This document shows, one piece after another, positions 13,366 through 19,403 of a stretch of DNA of 38,047 nt; the stretch's first letter is position 1; each line of letters begins with the position of its first letter. The position numbers were made by a program, and so were the translations under genes. The stretch is taken from positions 1-38,047 of the IMG/VR virus record IMGVR_UViG_3300025131_000153. One strand, given 5' to 3'. The notes under the pieces are model-generated. The model saw nothing but the letters and a program-made list of their open reading frames with translations. It was not told the DNA's origin and ran no database searches. Source of the DNA: a virus.

Positions 13366-13524
13366 TCAAGCTCCGACGTGCCGATTGAACCACCACCTTG
13401 GATCGTAGTCTTCGTCATCGGGGTCGCCCCCCATGTCACGAATGTGATCGGCGTAGCCTTCGTTGTAAGCCACTCTCATGTCGGCCTTCGAGTAGATGCC
13501 TAGCCAGTGTAAAAAGGTCTTCAT
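13366..13524 (-). CDS. 52-residue acidic early protein, unknown function
   Basis: Starts at ATG 13524, overlapping the TGA of the upstream gene (ATGA), with GAGGGG as ribosome site. The sequence is acidic and Trp-rich: MKTFLHWLGIYSKADMRVAY, then GGDPDDEDYDPRWW. No membrane span or Cys cluster. The stop is two bases from the cassette-2 -35 box. Codon structure and coupling support a real gene; function unknown. Confidence 0.65.
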   Translation of the reverse strand: MKTFLHWLGIYSKADMRVAYNEGYADHIRDMGGDPDDEDYDPRWWFNRHVGA

Positions 13525-13748
13525 GATCGCCCCTCTGACCCGCGCCCGGTGTAATACTCTAGCAGCCGGTCGATGTGGTCTAGATGCTCGTTAACAACGC
13601 CGGAACTACCCTCAAAATGATCCCGCAAAACAACTCGAATATCACTTTCGAGCGTTCGAGGATATGGTTGATGAAACGTCTTACTGCCGGGCCATTCCCC
13701 CGACTTATATTTCTCGTCAGTCATTTTTGTCTTAAAACTCGCCATCAT
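13521..13748 (-). CDS. Small early protein, unknown function
   Basis: 75 residues. Two consecutive ATGs exist (13748 and 13745); the second has the better spacing to AGGAG. The sequence has a Lys-rich start (FKTKMTDEKYKSGEWPG), a central acidic/His-containing helix (VVNEHLDHIDRLLEYY) and a polar end. No domain is recognised. Upstream lies the 13770-13808 hairpin/promoter. It is coupled to the 52-residue gene. Confidence 0.7.
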   Translation of the reverse strand: MMASFKTKMTDEKYKSGEWPGSKTFHQPYPRTLESDIRVVLRDHFEGSSGVVNEHLDHIDRLLEYYTGRGSEGRS

Positions 13749-13769
13749 CTCTCTCCTATCTGGTCAAAA

Positions 13770-13808
13770 CCGCCCCCCAAAAAAGCATGGGGGGCGGGCG
13801 GTTGTCAA
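13770..13808 (-). promoter_or_regulatory. Hairpin overlapping a promoter-like element
   Basis: CCGCCCCCC (13770-13778) pairs perfectly with GGGGGGCGG (13789-13797). Across it on the minus strand lies TTGACA (13808-13803), an 18-base spacer and TTTTTT (13784-13779) preceded by TGC. The same TTGACA/TGCTTTTTT layout occurs at 15909-15937 and 16601-16629. It may end the upstream transcript and start the next one. Confidence 0.5.
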
Positions 13809-13815
13809 TACGTAC

Positions 13816-14121
13816 TCACAGCGATCGGTGGTTGTCGTAGTAATCGTTCCGATTGCGGTCCTTGGCAGTCTGGTATCCTTTGCCGTCGCAACGGAAGCAG
13901 ATACCACCGGGACCGGTTGGGACGTCGTTCGTGACGCCGGTAATGAACTGCCCGGTTCCGGCGCAACGTCTGCAGAACTTCTCACCCGCCTTGTCATAGC
14001 AGGTGTTGCACTTGGTTCGCTTGCTGGTCTTGTAACAAGCGAACTCGTTGCCACAATCGCACGTCCGGGCACGAGAGCCCATGTTGTGCGGGTTCATCGC
14101 GTATGCTGGAGTAAAAGTCAT
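13816..14121 (-). CDS. Zinc-ribbon protein with DnaJ-like CxxCxGxG repeats
   Basis: 101 residues, AGGAG site before ATG 14121. Cys clusters occur as CDCG (about 22-25), CNTC (about 38-41), CRRCAGTG (about 50-57) and CFRCDGKG (about 75-82). The last two match the CxxCxGxG repeat of DnaJ zinc fingers, so one zinc site is likely formed by them and another by the N-terminal pair. It lacks a J-domain and would not be a DnaJ co-chaperone. It may be a nucleic-acid or protein-binding early factor. It follows the DUF2786-type gene by 9 bp. Confidence 0.8.
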   Translation of the reverse strand: MTFTPAYAMNPHNMGSRARTCDCGNEFACYKTSKRTKCNTCYDKAGEKFCRRCAGTGQFITGVTNDVPTGPGGICFRCDGKGYQTAKDRNRNDYYDNHRSL

Positions 14122-14130
14122 GTCGTTCTC

Positions 14131-14859
14131 CTATTTCAATGGTGGAGTGATCTGTGCAGCCTGTCCTGCGGCACGTCCAGCCATATTGCCCATTCTGGAC
14201 CCTCGGCTGGTGGTGCGCTTGGTTGAACCCCAACCCTCCTGCTTGCCGAAGTCTCTCAAGGCGACGTCCTTGGCGAGAACGAGTGCCGTGCCGGTGCAGC
14301 TTGCGTCGGCTACGTTGTCCTTGCGCAACCGTGCCGCCTCGACGCACCGATGGTAGATGGTGCTCGCGTAGGCGACGCCGTGTCCCTGCTTGAACTTCAT
14401 CGTATCCTTGGGAGCCCACGTTGTCCATTCGCCATGGTCGGCGGCAAAGGTAGACTTGGCGGCAAGCAGCTCGTGGGGGATCATGACGTTCCACGCCTTG
14501 TACAGGTTGTCGAACAGAACCTTCATCATGGCGACGTCATCGGGGAACCCCACAAAGGTGAAGTGGGTACCGTGCAGCCGGGAATTGACCAGTACCGTGC
14601 CGTCGAAGAGCTTGGCGACGCCAAAGGCCAGATTTTCAATCCAGTGGAGCTTCATCTTCTGGCCGTCCACCGTGTAGTCTTCCTTGATGATCTGGGATTT
14701 GTCGATGTCGCGCACTTCAACGTCGCTCATGGACAGCTGGTGCTTCTCCATCAGCTCGTTAGCCCGAAGGATGGCCAGCTCTGATTCATGCTGGTTGGAG
14801 GATTCGCCCAAGGCCATCAGCTTGCGAACCCGATCGATGACCTTCTCTTGTTCAGTCAT
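14131..14859 (-). CDS. DUF2786-domain protein
   Basis: 242 residues. The N-terminus VIDRVRKLMALGESSNQHE followed by ELAILRANELMEKHQLS is the DUF2786 pattern, a domain often found alone or with a second C-terminal domain (DUF7168-type) in phages and bacteria. The middle part (HWIENLAFGVAKLFDGTVL, FTFVGFPDDVAMM) fits that second domain. The tail is basic and Gly-rich (KRTTSRGSRMGNMAGR), possibly nucleic-acid-binding. Function is unknown in the family. Its start overlaps the stop of the membrane protein upstream by 8 bp. Confidence 0.85.
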   Translation of the reverse strand: MTEQEKVIDRVRKLMALGESSNQHESELAILRANELMEKHQLSMSDVEVRDIDKSQIIKEDYTVDGQKMKLHWIENLAFGVAKLFDGTVLVNSRLHGTHFTFVGFPDDVAMMKVLFDNLYKAWNVMIPHELLAAKSTFAADHGEWTTWAPKDTMKFKQGHGVAYASTIYHRCVEAARLRKDNVADASCTGTALVLAKDVALRDFGKQEGWGSTKRTTSRGSRMGNMAGRAAGQAAQITPPLK

Positions 14860-15040
14860 TGGTCAGTACCCCTATGGCGAAGGTGATTGCCGGTGTCAGC
14901 CAAGTGAATGCGACGAGGAGGGCAAAGCCTAGGTAGCCATTCAGCGGCCAGTCATCCTGCAGACCGTTCGTGAGGGTCCACATCGCGTTTAGCGGAAGAT
15001 ACGCTGTCGGTAGGAGGAAGATTGCGAGTAGGGTCTTCAT
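14852..15040 (-). CDS. Small early membrane protein, two spans
   Basis: 62 residues with ribosome site AGGAGA before ATG 15040. Two hydrophobic spans are visible: TLLAIFLLPTAYLPLNAMW and GYLGFALLVAFTWLTPAITF, separated by a short polar loop (NGLQDDWPLN). An early membrane protein could serve superinfection exclusion or host-membrane modification, but there is no family evidence. It overlaps the DUF2786-type gene and is preceded by a structured leader. Confidence 0.65.
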   Translation of the reverse strand: MKTLLAIFLLPTAYLPLNAMWTLTNGLQDDWPLNGYLGFALLVAFTWLTPAITFAIGVLTND

Positions 15041-15060
15041 GTCCGTTCTCCTATCTAGTA

Positions 15061-15108
15061 CCCGGTGTTGGGCAACCCGAAACCCCGGCGGTAACTCCGG
15101 GGACCGGG
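15061..15108 (-). other. Structured intergenic leader (multi-stem)
   Basis: CCCGGT (15061-15066) pairs with ACCGGG (15103-15108). Within this stem, CCCCGG (15083-15088) pairs with CCGGGG (15097-15102), and GGG/CCC around 15070-15078 can form a small hairpin. The intergenic stretch 15041-15131 holds no gene. It may be a terminator/attenuator or a processed leader for the two-span membrane protein. Confidence 0.45.
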
Positions 15109-15131
15109 CCTAGTGGCCGATGTGGGGGACG

Positions 15132-15314
15132 CTAGCTGACGTTAACAGTGATCTCGTCATCGATTAGGGACTGAACCTCGTCTTGATCAAGAACCTGACC
15201 AACGGCCACGACCACTGTATTCGTGGTCTTGATGACCTTCCAGACGTACCGGGGGTCTTGGGGGTCAGAACAGTCGGGGTTGAAGGTCTGGACTACTGTG
15301 ATCGTTGCGTTCAT
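15132..15314 (-). CDS. Small early protein, unknown function
   Basis: 60 residues, AGGAGA site before ATG 15314. It is beta-rich: MNATITVVQTFN, VWKVIKTTNTVVVAVGQVLD, ending in the acidic VQSLIDDEITVNVS. No Cys cluster pattern (one Cys), no membrane span. I do not recognise a family. It is bounded by hairpins on both sides (15061-15108 and 15335-15359), which suggests that its mRNA level is tuned separately. Confidence 0.65.
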   Translation of the reverse strand: MNATITVVQTFNPDCSDPQDPRYVWKVIKTTNTVVVAVGQVLDQDEVQSLIDDEITVNVS

Positions 15315-15334
15315 TGCTATTCTCCTATCTGGTC

Positions 15335-15359
15335 CGGCCCGGTCCTCAGGACCGGGCCG
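15335..15359 (-). terminator. Perfect 11-bp GC hairpin between early genes
   Basis: GGCCCGGTCC (15336-15345) pairs with GGACCGGGCC (15349-15358) around a TCA loop, extended by one more C-G pair. It stands between the stop of the 155-residue gene and the start of the 60-residue gene. No T-run follows on the minus strand, so partial termination or transcript stabilisation is likely rather than full termination. Confidence 0.6.
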
Positions 15360-15373
15360 ATGTTGGGGGGACG

Positions 15374-15841
15374 CTAGCTGACTTCGGCACCGCCGATGCT
15401 AACAGGCATTTCGTTGTTCTTGACCATGCCGCGCAGGACGTTGCCGAGGTTCATGCGCTGCATCCCAAAGTTGAGGTGGTCCCAACGGGAACCGTCGATG
15501 CCGTTCTCGTTGGCGACCTCGATCAGAGTGTCGTGGTCGGTGACTGCGGTCTTTAAGGCCTTGGCGAAGACGTCGCCGTTGTTGGCTTCCTTGCCGTACG
15601 CGGCCTTCTGGGCCTTGCTGATTACCGATCCGGCCTTGGTCGAGAGATCGGCCTTGAAGCCTTCCACTGCCCTCTTGATGGCACCATTAACGGACCGTGC
15701 GCCCTTCACTGCGGCTTCCTTAGCTGCGGGGTCCATGACCTCAACCCAAGCGCCCCAGTCGGAGTCCGGGTTCTCGATGAACATCTTCTTGGCGTGGGAA
15801 TTGACTGCTCCTACTAGCTCGTCTACGGTGAACTTCGACAT
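15374..15841 (-). CDS. Early protein with LGNVLRG C-terminal motif (paralogue of 10100-10438)
   Basis: 155 residues from ATG 15841, chosen because AGGAGA lies upstream; extending to 15937 would cross the promoter. The N-terminal part is helical (SKFTVDELVGAVNSHAKK) with many Ala/Lys. The C-terminus WDHLNFGMQRMNLGNVLRG is shared with the protein at 10100-10438. The presence of two copies, one early and one in the replication block, suggests a diverged pair with a common binding target. Family function unknown. Confidence 0.75.
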   Translation of the reverse strand: MSKFTVDELVGAVNSHAKKMFIENPDSDWGAWVEVMDPAAKEAAVKGARSVNGAIKRAVEGFKADLSTKAGSVISKAQKAAYGKEANNGDVFAKALKTAVTDHDTLIEVANENGIDGSRWDHLNFGMQRMNLGNVLRGMVKNNEMPVSIGGAEVS

Positions 15842-15908
15842 GTCTTGATCTCCTATCTGGGAAGCGGGGCTTGGCCCCGCCCGGTGGTAACAGCACCACC
15901 AGATCACC

Positions 15909-15937
15909 AAAAAAGCAGATCGCGAGGCTCTTGTCAA
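15909..15937 (-). promoter_or_regulatory. Promoter upstream of the 155-residue early gene
   Basis: On the minus strand: TTGACA (15937-15932), 17-base spacer, TTTTTT (15914-15909) preceded by TGC. The -35 is perfect, the -10 poor, but the TGCTTT context is repeated in the promoters at 13052, 13336 and 16601. Two GC hairpins (15864-15880 and around 15882-15900) lie in the transcribed leader. Confidence 0.6.
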
Positions 15938-15954
15938 TACCGCTTCTTTTTATG

Positions 15955-15976
15955 CGCGCGCGCACGTGCGCGCGCG
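15955..15976. repeat. 22-bp perfect palindrome, alternating purine/pyrimidine
   Basis: Centred on CACGTG, the arms consist only of CG/GC alternation, so the block is both a perfect palindrome and an uninterrupted purine/pyrimidine alternation, a sequence type prone to left-handed DNA. It sits at the edge of the gene-free region 15957-16359. Confidence 0.8.
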
Positions 15977-15984
15977 AGCGCTAA

Positions 15985-16251
15985 CCGTCGCAGAGGCGAG
16001 TGTCGTGGGGTATTCAGCAAGCACCAGCTCGGCGATGGTGCTTGCTGCGACGGGTGGTGCGACGGGTGGTGCGACGATCACCCGTCGCAAAAGGACGTTA
16101 GGACAGACGGGGGCGACGTGGTGGTGCGTCGGTTGCGACGGTTGACTCGGCCATCGACTAACGACGAGGATCGTCGACCGACCACCGATCGCCGGAGGAC
16201 CGTCGACCGGCTTTTTCGAGCTAGACCCGGATCAATCGTCGCACCGTCGCA
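15985..16251. other. Iteron-like region, candidate replication origin
   Basis: The octamer TGCGACGG (or CCGTCGCA) and its TGCGACGA variant occur repeatedly in non-coding DNA: 15985, 16046, 16058, 16070 (three direct copies at exact 12-bp period), 16082, 16134, 16236 and 16244. A palindromic pair TGCGACGGGT/ACCCGTCGCA spans 16058-16089. Two CGTCGACCG copies lie near 16172 and 16201. Clustered direct and inverted repeats with a large hairpin in a gene-free stretch resemble an iteron origin or a regulator-binding array. The whole stretch 15957-16359 holds no gene that I can support. Confidence 0.5.
16015..16047. repeat. 11-bp perfect inverted repeat inside the iteron region
   Basis: CAGCAAGCACC (16015-16025) and GGTGCTTGCTG (16037-16047) flank an 11-base spacer. 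Its right arm runs directly into the first TGCGACGG copy, so hairpin and direct repeats form one structure, possibly for strand opening or protein binding. Confidence 0.75.
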
Positions 16252-16308
16252 AGCAGAGGGTCGAGGGCCGGGGTACCCGTCGCGGTTGACGCATGGCGAA
16301 TACGTTTT

Positions 16309-16336
16309 CCCCCCGGCGTGGGCGCGCGCCGGGGGG
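16309..16336 (-). terminator. GC hairpin after the first early gene
   Basis: CCCCCCGGCG (16309-16318) pairs with CGCCGGGGGG (16327-16336) around an 8-base loop. A second perfect palindrome CCTCTCGCGAGAGG lies at 16341-16354. Both follow the stop of the 57-residue gene on the minus strand, so they probably end or attenuate that transcript before the iteron region. Confidence 0.6.
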
Positions 16337-16359
16337 CTGGCCTCTCGCGAGAGGGGTTC

Positions 16360-16533
16360 TTACTTGTCGTAGTCGCTCATCTCCGCCAGACCGAACTCTT
16401 GCTCTATCAGCGCGAGGATACGCGCTGCTATCGTTTCCGCGTCCTTCTCGTTGGGTGCCGTATTCCGCACCGCTATGGTCTGCAGACTCAGAAGGTGTTG
16501 CGTGTCGGAGATCATAACGCGAACCTGTGACAT
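16360..16533 (-). CDS. 57-residue early protein, unknown function
   Basis: Starts at ATG 16533 with AGGAGCG upstream; the frame is open much further upstream, but that part is low-complexity repeat DNA without a ribosome site. The protein has MSQVRVMISDTQHLLSLQ, then a helical acidic part ending in SDYDK. No motif or span is seen. It is the first gene of the leftward early transcript and isolated between two gene-free, repeat-rich blocks, so it may be a regulator or an anti-host protein; no direct evidence. Confidence 0.6.
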   Translation of the reverse strand: MSQVRVMISDTQHLLSLQTIAVRNTAPNEKDAETIAARILALIEQEFGLAEMSDYDK

Positions 16534-16600
16534 CTCTTCGCTCCTATCCGGCGGCGGGATCGCCGCTCCTATCCGGGCGGCGGGATCGCCGCCCATGAGA

Positions 16601-16629
16601 AAAAAAGCACAGCGCGTGCGCGAGCGCAA
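16601..16629 (-). promoter_or_regulatory. Promoter-like element before the first early gene
   Basis: On the minus strand: TTGCGC, 17-base spacer, TTTTTT preceded by TGTGC, the same -10 context as the cassette promoters. Downstream, a block of about 26 bp containing GCTCCTATCCGG is tandemly duplicated (16540-16590), duplicating the ribosome-site leader. Confidence 0.45.
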
Positions 16630-16800
16630 GATCGCGCGTGCGTCCATGCTCGCTCGCTCGCTCGCGCGTGCGCTCGTGTGCGCTCGCTCGCGCTCATGCG
16701 CTCGCCCATGCTCGCGCGTCGTGCGCCCATGTTCGCGCGTCGTGTGCGTACGTGCGTGTTCGCGCGTCGTGCGCCCATACTCGTGCGCGCGTACGCGTGA
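16615..16800. repeat. Low-complexity tandem repeats, Z-DNA-prone
   Basis: The stretch is built from GCTC/GCGT alternations and a unit of 21 bp beginning GCCCATG (16704, 16725) and again GCCCATA (16773), with CGCGCGTCGTG repeated. All reading frames are open on both strands for long distances, which reflects base composition rather than coding. It separates early and late promoters; together with 16534-16614 and 16801-16935 this stretch holds no gene. Confidence 0.75.
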
Positions 16801-16813
16801 GAATATACACCCC

Positions 16814-16838
16814 CAAAGAGCGCGTTTCGCGCTCTTTG
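16814..16838. terminator. Perfect 11-bp hairpin in the early leader
   Basis: CAAAGAGCGCG (16814-16824) pairs with CGCGCTCTTTG (16828-16838) around TTT. It lies about 25 bp downstream of the leftward promoter at 16861-16890, so on that transcript it would be a leader attenuator or a stabilising 5' stem-loop. Confidence 0.6.
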
Positions 16839-16860
16839 TTAATGGGACCCGGAACGCTAG

Positions 16861-16890
16861 CATATAGTCTCTGGATTTTAATATTGTCAA
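16861..16890 (-). promoter_or_regulatory. Main leftward early promoter candidate
   Basis: On the minus strand: TTGACA (16890-16885), spacer of 17-18 bases rich in A/T, then CTATAT or TATATG (16867-16861). Its -35 faces the -35 of the rightward promoter at 16901: the two form an inverted repeat TGTCAAT-8 bp-ATTGACA. Confidence 0.65.
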
Positions 16891-16900
16891 TGAATGTCTA

Positions 16901-16929
16901 TTGACACTCCATCTTTCCCCATGTTTTTC
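16901..16929 (+). promoter_or_regulatory. Rightward late promoter candidate
   Basis: TTGACA (16901-16906), 17-base spacer, TTTTTC (16924-16929) directly after ATG. The -35 is perfect and the -10 poor. If used, transcription would start close to the terS ATG at 16936, giving a nearly leaderless mRNA. The weak -10 may need an activator, as expected for a late promoter. Confidence 0.45.
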
Positions 16930-16935
16930 TTTCAT

Positions 16936-17433
16936 ATGACTCTTACCACGGAACGCCAAACGTATCTCCTTCGCCTCAGGCGACAAGGAAAGTCTCTCAC
17001 GGAGATAGCAAATATGCTTGATATTTCTACCTCTTCTGTTAGTTCTTCGTTGAAGGGCGCGTATTCCAAGTTACATATGGAACACGAAGCGATCGAGGCC
17101 CGTGATTTGGAACTTGCCAGATTGGATGAGGTTCAATCATCCTTCTATGAAACGGCAATTGAGGGGGACCCCAAGGCGGCAGAGGTGGTTTTCAAGTCGA
17201 TGGACCGCCGCGCCAAACTCCTAGGACTCGACGCTCCTGAGAAAAAACAGATTGAGACAGCATTTACGATTGGCTGGCTGGAAGATGACCACACTACAAT
17301 CGATGGAGAATCTACACCCGTTAGTAGCGAGGTCGGCGGGGATACTGAGCCTAGCGGTAGTTCGCAGGAAGATACAAAAAAGCGAATTGCTGAGGGTGCG
17401 GCAAAGGCTGTCGCAAGCAATTTTGATGATTGA
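16936..17433 (+). CDS. terS: Terminase small subunit
   Basis: 165 residues from ATG 16936; an upstream ATG (16894) lies inside the promoter. The N-terminus TYLLRLRRQGKSLTEIANML followed by DISTSSVSSSL is a helix-turn-helix of the sigma-region/Xre-like kind seen in small terminases. A helical middle (EARDLELARLDEV, DPKAAEVVFKSMDRRAKLLG) is typical of the oligomerisation region, and the tail is acidic and Ser-rich. Position right before terL supports the call. No ribosome site precedes the start, consistent with a leaderless message. It recognises the packaging site. Confidence 0.85.
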   Translation: MTLTTERQTYLLRLRRQGKSLTEIANMLDISTSSVSSSLKGAYSKLHMEHEAIEARDLELARLDEVQSSFYETAIEGDPKAAEVVFKSMDRRAKLLGLDAPEKKQIETAFTIGWLEDDHTTIDGESTPVSSEVGGDTEPSGSSQEDTKKRIAEGAAKAVASNFDD

Positions 17434-17466
17434 CAATCTACTAAAAGAGCTGTAAGGAGCACTACA

Positions 17467-17613
17467 ATGGCGAAGAAAGCAGTTAAGGCGAAGAAAGCAG
17501 TTAAGGCGAAGAAAGCCCAGACCGAGACTCCTAAGGAGGCGGTGGTCGTGAAGCCCGAACTCACGGTAGGTTCCGGGGTACGTCGACTAGGCGGGAAACT
17601 AGTCACAGGGTAA
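17467..17613 (+). CDS. 48-residue Lys/Ala-rich basic protein
   Basis: ATG 17467 with a good AAGGAG site. The N-terminus consists of the repeat KAKKAV (MAKKAVKAKKAVKAKKAQ), encoded by a nearly perfect 18-bp direct DNA repeat, followed by VVVKPELTVGSGVRRLGGK. Such histone-H1-like basic tails occur in small phage proteins and may bind DNA. It lies between the two terminase genes. The repeat suggests slippage-prone length variation. No family recognised. Confidence 0.65.
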   Translation: MAKKAVKAKKAVKAKKAQTETPKEAVVVKPELTVGSGVRRLGGKLVTG

Positions 17614-17628
17614 TGCGAACGGTCCTAA

Positions 17629-18954
17629 ATGAAAAAGATAACTATACCTTATAGACCAAGACCAATCCAGAAGGACCTACATACCAATATGGCAAGGTTC
17701 TCAGTGGTGGTCTGTCATCGCAGGTTCGGTAAGACAGTGATGGCCGTAAATAAGCTGGTCAAGGACCTGATCAACGCTAAACAAAAAGGACTAGCACGCG
17801 CCCGCGCCGTGTATGTGGCCCCCTTATTTAGGCAAGCCAAGCAGATTGCATGGGACTACGCCAAATTCTACTGTGAGAAATTACCAGGGTATAAAGCTAA
17901 TGAATCTGAGCTTAGAATTGACTTTTTGGACGATTGCCGCTTGTTTCTTATCGGAGCTGATAACCCTGATTCTATTCGGGGTATTTATGCAGATTCCGTT
18001 GTACTAGACGAGTATGCGCAGATGAACCCCAAGATGTGGTCGGAAGTCCTACGTCCCGCGCTGACGGATCGCAAGGGCTCGGCCATGTTCATCGGGACCC
18101 CCAAGGGGAAAAACGTCTTCCACGACCTGTATAAGCATGGGCTGGACCCTGATAATGTGGACTGGACCAGCCATTTGTTCAAGGCCAGCGAAACTGGATA
18201 CGTGGATGAGGGGGAACTTCTAGCCGCCAAGAGCGACATGACGGATGAAGAGTATGCACAGGAGTATGAGTGTTCGTGGGAAGCCGCAATCAAAGGGGCC
18301 TATTATGGCAAGCTCATGGAAATCGTCGCCAACGAGAAACGGATTAGGTCCGTCCCGTGGGAATCTACTCTCGAAGTGCACACCGCTTGGGACCTTGGCA
18401 TCGATGATTCCACGGCTATTTGGTTTTATCAAACGGCTGATAGGGAAATTAGGCTTATAAATTTCTACGAATCTAGCGGCGTGGGGTTGGATCACTACGT
18501 CAAATATTTAAAGCAACAGCATTATGTATACGGGAATCATTTCCTACCCCATGATGTAAAGGTCAAGGAATTGAGTACTGGACGGTCCCGTTTGGAAATG
18601 TTGCGGGGGCTAGGTATTAATGCGAGAGTAGTGCAGAAAATTCCTGTAGACGACGGCATCAACGCCGCTCGATCGCTCCTGCCCCGGTGCTACTTCGACG
18701 CCAAGAAGTGTGAGAAGGGGATTGAGGCTATGCGCCAGTACAAGACCGACTGGGACGACAAGACGCAGACCTTTAGACAACGCCCCAAGCACGATTGGAC
18801 CAGCCATGCGGCGGACGCCTTTAGGTATCTGGCAGTGTCCTTTAGAGACACGGGCAGTGGTCGTCGCCCTACCCGCACTATTTCTGAATACGATGTATTC
18901 GATCCCTACGAAAAAGGACCCCGGCAGACCATAGCGGAGGGGACGAATTGGTAA
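17629..18954 (+). CDS. terL: Terminase large subunit (packaging ATPase/nuclease)
   Basis: 441 residues. The ATPase part has a Walker A-like VVCHRRFGKT (27-36), Walker B VVLDE (124-128) and coupling motif GTPKG (156-160). The nuclease part has WDLGIDDS with Asp255/Asp259-260 and the late acidic site in HDWTSHAADAFRYL (about 407-420). It cuts the concatemer and pumps DNA through the portal. Length is at the low end of the family (usually 450-600) but all motifs are there. It overlaps the following GNAT gene by 7 bp. Confidence 0.95.
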   Translation: MKKITIPYRPRPIQKDLHTNMARFSVVVCHRRFGKTVMAVNKLVKDLINAKQKGLARARAVYVAPLFRQAKQIAWDYAKFYCEKLPGYKANESELRIDFLDDCRLFLIGADNPDSIRGIYADSVVLDEYAQMNPKMWSEVLRPALTDRKGSAMFIGTPKGKNVFHDLYKHGLDPDNVDWTSHLFKASETGYVDEGELLAAKSDMTDEEYAQEYECSWEAAIKGAYYGKLMEIVANEKRIRSVPWESTLEVHTAWDLGIDDSTAIWFYQTADREIRLINFYESSGVGLDHYVKYLKQQHYVYGNHFLPHDVKVKELSTGRSRLEMLRGLGINARVVQKIPVDDGINAARSLLPRCYFDAKKCEKGIEAMRQYKTDWDDKTQTFRQRPKHDWTSHAADAFRYLAVSFRDTGSGRRPTRTISEYDVFDPYEKGPRQTIAEGTNW

Positions 18955-19403
18955 TTCGGGCCATGGTGCCCGGAGACGAATCCGCTCTGATCGATATGGG
19001 CCACAGGATGTGGGAAGAATCGGACAGATTCAACCGCCACCCCCTGAATATTGATAAGCTCAAGCAGTTGGCCAATTGGGTACATACAGTCCCTATGGTG
19101 GAGTGTTTTGTGGCTGAGAAGGACGGCACCATTATAGCAATATGGGTGGGGGCCATAAATCCCTTATGGTACTCCGATGACACCACTGTAACAGACATAG
19201 TGTTCTACGTCGATAAGCAACACCGTGGGGGTTCGTCGGCATGGAGATTGATGATCGCCGCAGGCACTTGGGCGAAGGCTATGGGGGCCACGGAAATTAG
19301 TATTGGGCTCAGTTCCGGGATTGACACTGAGAAGGTCACGTGTTTTTTTGAAAAAATGGGATACTCGCATGGTGCGAGTGTCATGACAAAGGAGATGGGT
19401 TAA
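18948..19403 (+). CDS. GNAT-family N-acetyltransferase
   Basis: 151 residues from a TTG start at 18948: GGAGGGG lies 5 bases upstream and the extra residues VIRAMVPGDE form the first GNAT strand. The core shows strand 4 (VTDIVFYVDKQHRGG) with the acetyl-CoA loop QHRGGSSAWRL, and the end of strand 5 with FFEKMGY. It would transfer an acetyl group from acetyl-CoA to an unknown amine. GNAT proteins next to terminase or portal genes are seen in other podoviruses, so it may modify a virion or a host protein. Confidence 0.88.
   Translation: MVIRAMVPGDESALIDMGHRMWEESDRFNRHPLNIDKLKQLANWVHTVPMVECFVAEKDGTIIAIWVGAINPLWYSDDTTVTDIVFYVDKQHRGGSSAWRLMIAAGTWAKAMGATEISIGLSSGIDTEKVTCFFEKMGYSHGASVMTKEMG

Noticed and set aside
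13828-14226. Rightward frame of 132 codons with hydrophobic segments
   Set aside because: Shadow of the zinc-ribbon gene and the end of the DUF2786-type gene on the other strand, which have ribosome sites and clear motifs.
15845-16372. Rightward frame of 175 codons across the iteron region
   Set aside because: Low-complexity Arg/Asp-rich translation of repeat DNA, no ribosome site, opposite to the promoter at 15909-15937.
16680-16800. Possible CRISPR array
   Set aside because: Repeats are contiguous with no unique spacers of regular length and no cas genes nearby.
16360-16986. A long leftward frame (about 208 codons) with Arg/Thr/His/Glu repeats
   Set aside because: The upstream part is a translation of GC-rich tandem repeats that are open in other frames too; the only ribosome site is before ATG 16533, so only the last 57 codons are called.
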